Positions 60,606-64,000 of a stretch of DNA of 64,000 nt are shown in pieces. The position numbers and the translations under genes were made by a program. The notes below the pieces were generated by a model. The model was given only the letters and a program-made list of their open reading frames with translations, was not told the origin of the DNA and made no database searches. Source of the DNA: Monosporascus cannonballus (taxonomy: Eukaryota; Ascomycota; Sordariomycetes; Xylariales); the NCBI GenBank assembly GCA_004154925.1, contig QJNS01000105.1:186001-250000 (forward strand). The letters are read 5' to 3'. The first letter of the stretch is position 1, and every line of letters starts with the position of its first letter.

Positions 60606-61436
60606 CTAACTTGCAAGCATCTGCTCCTTGATCCCGGCAAAGTTCAAGTCCTGACCATTTACATATAAAACCTTTCCGTCTTAAACGCCCGACAAAATCT
60701 AAATATCCATACAACTCGTATAAACCTCCATCCGGCCCTAAGGAACCGCGTTAGTAGGGATAATCGGCCACTCCCAAACCCAGTAAATAATATAACTATC
60801 GCGAATGTCCGTAGGAAGGCGCAAATCGTTCTGGCACCACAGATCGGCCTCCTGGGGTTCCATCGGTGCCTTGTAATAGGTTTGCTGGCGTGCCGTAAAG
60901 ATTGGCCCATTATTCACCTGGTAACATTTACCATCATCAAAAGACCGCGTAACTAAGAATATACCCCTTTTATCTCCTCCTGTGCCCTCGGCGTTCCAGA
61001 CGCAGTGGATAAAGAGAAGGCGATCGTCCTTAAAAGGGGATGAAGTACCGTAAATATATACCATGCTATTACTAGCTTTATGTGGCGTATTCTCGGGAAG
61101 GGTAACATATCCGTTTTCTTAATACTGCAAAACTATGAAATCCCCCAGTTGCGCTTTTAATGGAGGGTACGTTGGGTTAAATTATCCCGCCACTTGCTGG
61201 CTGTCTTTACAAATAGGGTCGGAAGAAAATATCCCCATGCTAGCTTCGCGGCCGGGAGGCGGGAGTAAATGTTATTATTGCAAATCGTTAAATGTTAGGT
61301 TAAGTCGCAACATAGTACCACGGATAAACCCTGCATCTCCGACCATAATTCCATTCAGACCAAGACGTCTCAGCCGCTTAACCCACGAATAAGCTGCAGC
61401 AAGCGGCAAAAGCAGAAAAAAGATATTTACGAACAT
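60606..61436 (-). pseudogene. DUF7492-like secreted protein, RIP-interrupted
   Basis: ATG at 61436 with a signal peptide (MFVNIFFLLLPLAAAYSW). One frame to TAG at 60608 without indels, 277 codons. Motifs: MVGDAGFIRG, GYVTLPENTPHKASNS, VYIYGTSS, DGKCYQVNNGPI, ADLWCQNDLRLP, IYWVWEWPI and EVYTSCMDI. These match, from memory, fungal secreted proteins with a DUF7492 domain (LPMO-like surroundings, four or more Cys). Internal stops are at LQ-stop-stop-H, AG-stop, QY-stop-ENG, VP-stop-GR, DI-stop-IL and GV-stop-DG, all TAA/TAG; the family has Gln in the third. It would be exported from the cell; enzymatic role unknown. Confidence 0.75.
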
Positions 61437-61653
61437 GATAACAGCTATTAAATTTTATGATACATTATTCCCGTACAAGCATATGTAGGATAATTCGGTT
61501 CGTTAAATATAATGCTGCCGGATAAACGGAGGACGGATTTAGACAGGGCCAAAAGTTGCATCGGGTCAATTGTGTCCCTTTAACAAGCCATAGTTATCTA
61601 CCAACCGGACTCTGAGGTACAGTACCAACAGGCTAACTATCTAACATTATTAC
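61437..61653. other. Intergenic between DUF7492-like and FunK1 genes
   Basis: Short gap holding the upstream region of the DUF7492-like gene and the downstream region of the FunK1 gene. No feature recognised. Confidence 0.5.
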
Positions 61654-63906
61654 TTACATTTCGGGGTTATTCCGTGCTTCGCGAAGGATGCCCGTTATCC
61701 GAACATAAAGTATCTTGTCCTTTTTCTCCCATTTCCCCCCATTCGGAAAAACCGCTTTCCGCAACCTATTAACCCAAGGTATTAATAGTTAGTAATGGGA
61801 AGTAAAATGCTTTTCTGTAATTCTAATAAAGTCACCTTCATATGACACTTGCCCCTTTTTTAATTCTGCAAGCTTTTCTGTATCAACATAGTTCCACTTG
61901 TTAAACCGTGGCATTACCCTGCTTTCGTCTGGCCCGCTGCAGTATATGCATATCCAGAACAGGACCCAGAAGAATAACTCGAGGTCGTGCATAAAGGAAT
62001 GCTGTTCGCCTAAGAGCGCCCCAATGGCCATAAAAGCCCTCGTGCCAGTCTTTCCCCTCGCTCCCGACACGCCATCTCGTTCCTCCTTAATGGCGAGGTC
62101 GAGGTCGATCAAAAACGAAGGCCAGGAAGGATTACTTTTGTCCTCATTAATCATAAGGTTATTAATAAAGATATCTCTGTGCAGGAAACCCGCCTGACGT
62201 AGGGACTCGTGACCTTTAATGCAGCCCTTGAGTGCGGTAAACAGGGCCGGTCGGGAGCTTGCTTTGTAGATGGGCGTTCCGTAGTCGCGAAAAACAATAC
62301 GCCTATGTACCCGATTTGGTAATAAATCTACCTTCGTAGGAAAGACAGAATAAGATCGCTTAGCCGGTGGCAGACCAGTTTAGCTGGAGGACCGCTTTAT
62401 ATCAGCAGTGCTACTACTTCGCCCTTTCCGTGGGGAGACTACCGTGCTTGTACTTGGCGAAAGTACTGATCGTCCCGGTTAGTAATTTGTAACCTCCGTA
62501 ATATTTAGACCACCTCGAACGTTACCACGAATGTCGTCGACCCTGCCGCGAATATAAACCGTCTTATAGTTATAATACCGGGTTACGTTAATTACGCCCT
62601 TAGTAGTTATCTGGCGGAGCAGCTCGCTTTCTTCCTTACGCTCCGTGTACTGCCACGAATCCTTAATGACGAGCGGCGTTTGAGGGTATCCTTCGGGATG
62701 GGCTTTCCAGCAGGTTGTTGCTCGACCAGCAATATAGGGCGCCCGTTTCATTTTCTTATTAATAATAAGTCGTTCTGTCTGCCTTTTGCGTTCGATTTCG
62801 ATATACTGCCGGCCGCCGTCCGTGATAATTATAGGGTTAAAGCCAAGCTTTTCCTTATTCATCCAGAGGAACCCGAGTAACGTGGATACGAATTATAACT
62901 TATCTTTGTTGATATTGGATTGCTCGGAGGCGATTCCGCCGAGACGGTCAAACTCCCATATTCTTATAAGAGATCCACAGATAGTAAAGCCCAAGACAAA
63001 GCGACGAGTATATTGGGCGGCGAGCATTTCACGCGCATAGCGCCCAAGATCGAACCATGCTTTCGAAGCCGTATTTGCAGACGGGTTACTTTTCAGCTTT
63101 CCAGGTACTAGGATCTGCAATTATTGGCAATAAGAGTCCTTTCCGGCTTCGGGGTCAGTCACGAAGCCGATATCCATCTTACGTTCTGCGGTGAAGCCTT
63201 AAATCGGCTTGTTAGGTTGTGCCAGCGGTTTTCGTTAATGTTTCGGGGTCAACGGGCAGTCTTTTGCGAGTCTTGCCAGCTTGTCGCTTAGGTCTGCAAA
63301 CCAGCTTAATACGTCATTTTGATTTACATTATTCGGCCATCCGCGCCACCCTTTTTTAAAAAGTGAATTGCCCCCTTTTAAACACTTGTTAAAAACGGCC
63401 TCGGACGCCGTTTTTAAACCTGTTACGCCTCCAAAGAATGTTTCGCGGAACCGAGGAAGCCCGACATATAAAGGACCAAGTTCCAACCTAAGGACCTTGT
63501 CCACATTTTGGCGGTATTCGGAAGAGTTCGCGAAACTGTTCGTATTATGCAGCCATGGGGTTTATTAAAGGGAAAAGGCTATCGGTCTGGGAGGCGGGGT
63601 GGCTTCAGAGACGGCGCTGTAAACTTGATTCCAGATAATCGTGTCATCTGGATTGTCGGCGAGGGCTACACGTAAAAGAGGCTTAATGCGGTCAAGGTCG
63701 AAGGCGTCAGAAATAATCGCCGAGTTAAAGCTCGAAAGGTCGCTGAAAATAGGCTTCCTGCTTGTTTTGGAACGGAGTAAACGAGATACCGGAAATGTTT
63801 ACAATGCCAGCACAAAATCGAGAGCGAGGTTTTGGAGGTCTGTAGATTGGTTAAAAGGTTTGTCATGATGGCGGTTGGTCTGGGTTCCATACCATTGTAA
63901 GCACAT
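61654..63906 (-). pseudogene. FunK1-type fungal protein kinase, full length, RIP-interrupted
   Basis: ATG at 63906 to TAA at 61656: 751 codons in one frame, no intron, no indel, the usual FunK1 length. N-terminal region: FDLDRIKPLLRVALADNPDD, ELGPLYVGLP and GWRGWP. Middle: KAWFDLGRYAREMLAAQYTR, GFTICGSLIRIWEFDRLGGI. Kinase part: GRATTCWKAH, VIKDSWQYTE; catalytic loop FLHRDIFINN; metal site FLIDLDLA; then KTGTRAFMAIGALLGE and QHSFMHDLE. Roughly ten TAA/TAG interrupt it, e.g. in LAL-stop-TFP and SL-stop-stop-TPW where the family has Gln; one (near 63122) replaces the Trp of a C-H-W-S motif. The catalytic residues survive, so the gene was probably active until recently. Confidence 0.9.
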
Positions 63907-64000
63907 TAATTTAATACGTCCGTGGTGCACGAGGTATTCTGGTCTTCGTAAGTCTGATGAAATAAAACGCGGAAGGCATCGAGGCCTTTCCCGATAGGAT
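63907..64000. other. Upstream region of FunK1 gene
   Basis: Contains the presumed promoter side of the FunK1 gene; too short to say more. Confidence 0.4.

Noticed and set aside
32563..64000. Nuclear genetic code with TAA/TAG = Gln as the main explanation
   Set aside because: All families are fungal, both CAA/CAG and TAA/TAG occur, several natural ends appear to be TAA/TAG, and adjacent repeats show clear RIP. Kept only as an alternative to test.
1..64000. tRNA, rRNA, CRISPR arrays, bacterial promoters or terminators
   Set aside because: No cloverleaf with conserved arms, no rRNA-like blocks and no spaced direct repeats were seen; the tandem repeats are coding.

Overview
The window looks like an accessory, repeat-rich region of a filamentous ascomycete. 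The evidence is a set of fungus-specific families (a Clr5/TPR-type protein, DUF3723, a FunK1-type kinase, a DUF7492-type secreted protein, a fungal forkhead factor), short introns with GT..AG ends, Ty3/Gypsy LTR retrotransposons, and strong C-to-T / G-to-A decay of the repeat-induced point mutation (RIP) type. I see no bacterial operons, rRNA, tRNA or CRISPR.

Layout. 1-~5450: a heavily AT-mutated Ty3/Gypsy element on the minus strand, running off the left edge. ~5660-6612 and 32563-32948: two halves of one Clr5/TPR-type gene. 6613-32562: a nested stack of four related Gypsy elements that splits this gene. The outer element A (LTRs 6613-7043 and 32132-32562, target duplication CCGAC) contains element 2 (10069-17197, minus, truncated) and element 3 (17318-31829, plus, target duplication CGAGA). 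Element 3 carries element 4 (24414-31671, minus, target duplication AAAGG) inside its 3' LTR. Three of the four insertions are proved by exact 5-bp target-site duplications and equal LTR lengths. Removing element A plus one CCGAC restores an uninterrupted reading frame across the junction.

32.9-64 kb: a less AT-rich region holding decayed but recognisable host or cargo genes. They include a six-hairpin glycosidase-like gene (minus, ~34.9-37.0 kb), a GC-rich island with two related copies of an unknown gene (37.5-41.6 kb), a cluster of small plus-strand genes including a four-helix membrane protein (45.6-48.4 kb), a forkhead transcription factor (53.1-54.7 kb), a degenerate kinase with one intron (57269-56290, minus), a DUF3723 gene with long Gln-rich repeats (57623-60469), a DUF7492-like secreted protein (61436-60606, minus) and a full-length FunK1 kinase (63906-61654, minus).

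Most of these genes keep their frame over hundreds of codons. They are broken almost only by TAA or TAG at positions where the family has Gln (CAA/CAG), as CpA-to-TpA mutation would produce. Trp codons are nearly all preserved, which is an unexplained asymmetry. Light decay over 30 kb of non-transposon DNA suggests the block was itself duplicated. DUF3723 and FunK1 families are known passengers of giant fungal mobile elements (Starships), so the block may be Starship cargo; no tyrosine-recombinase captain was recognised here. Many reading frames below were found by reading through TAA/TAG. Where no family was recognised this is weak evidence, and confidence is set low.
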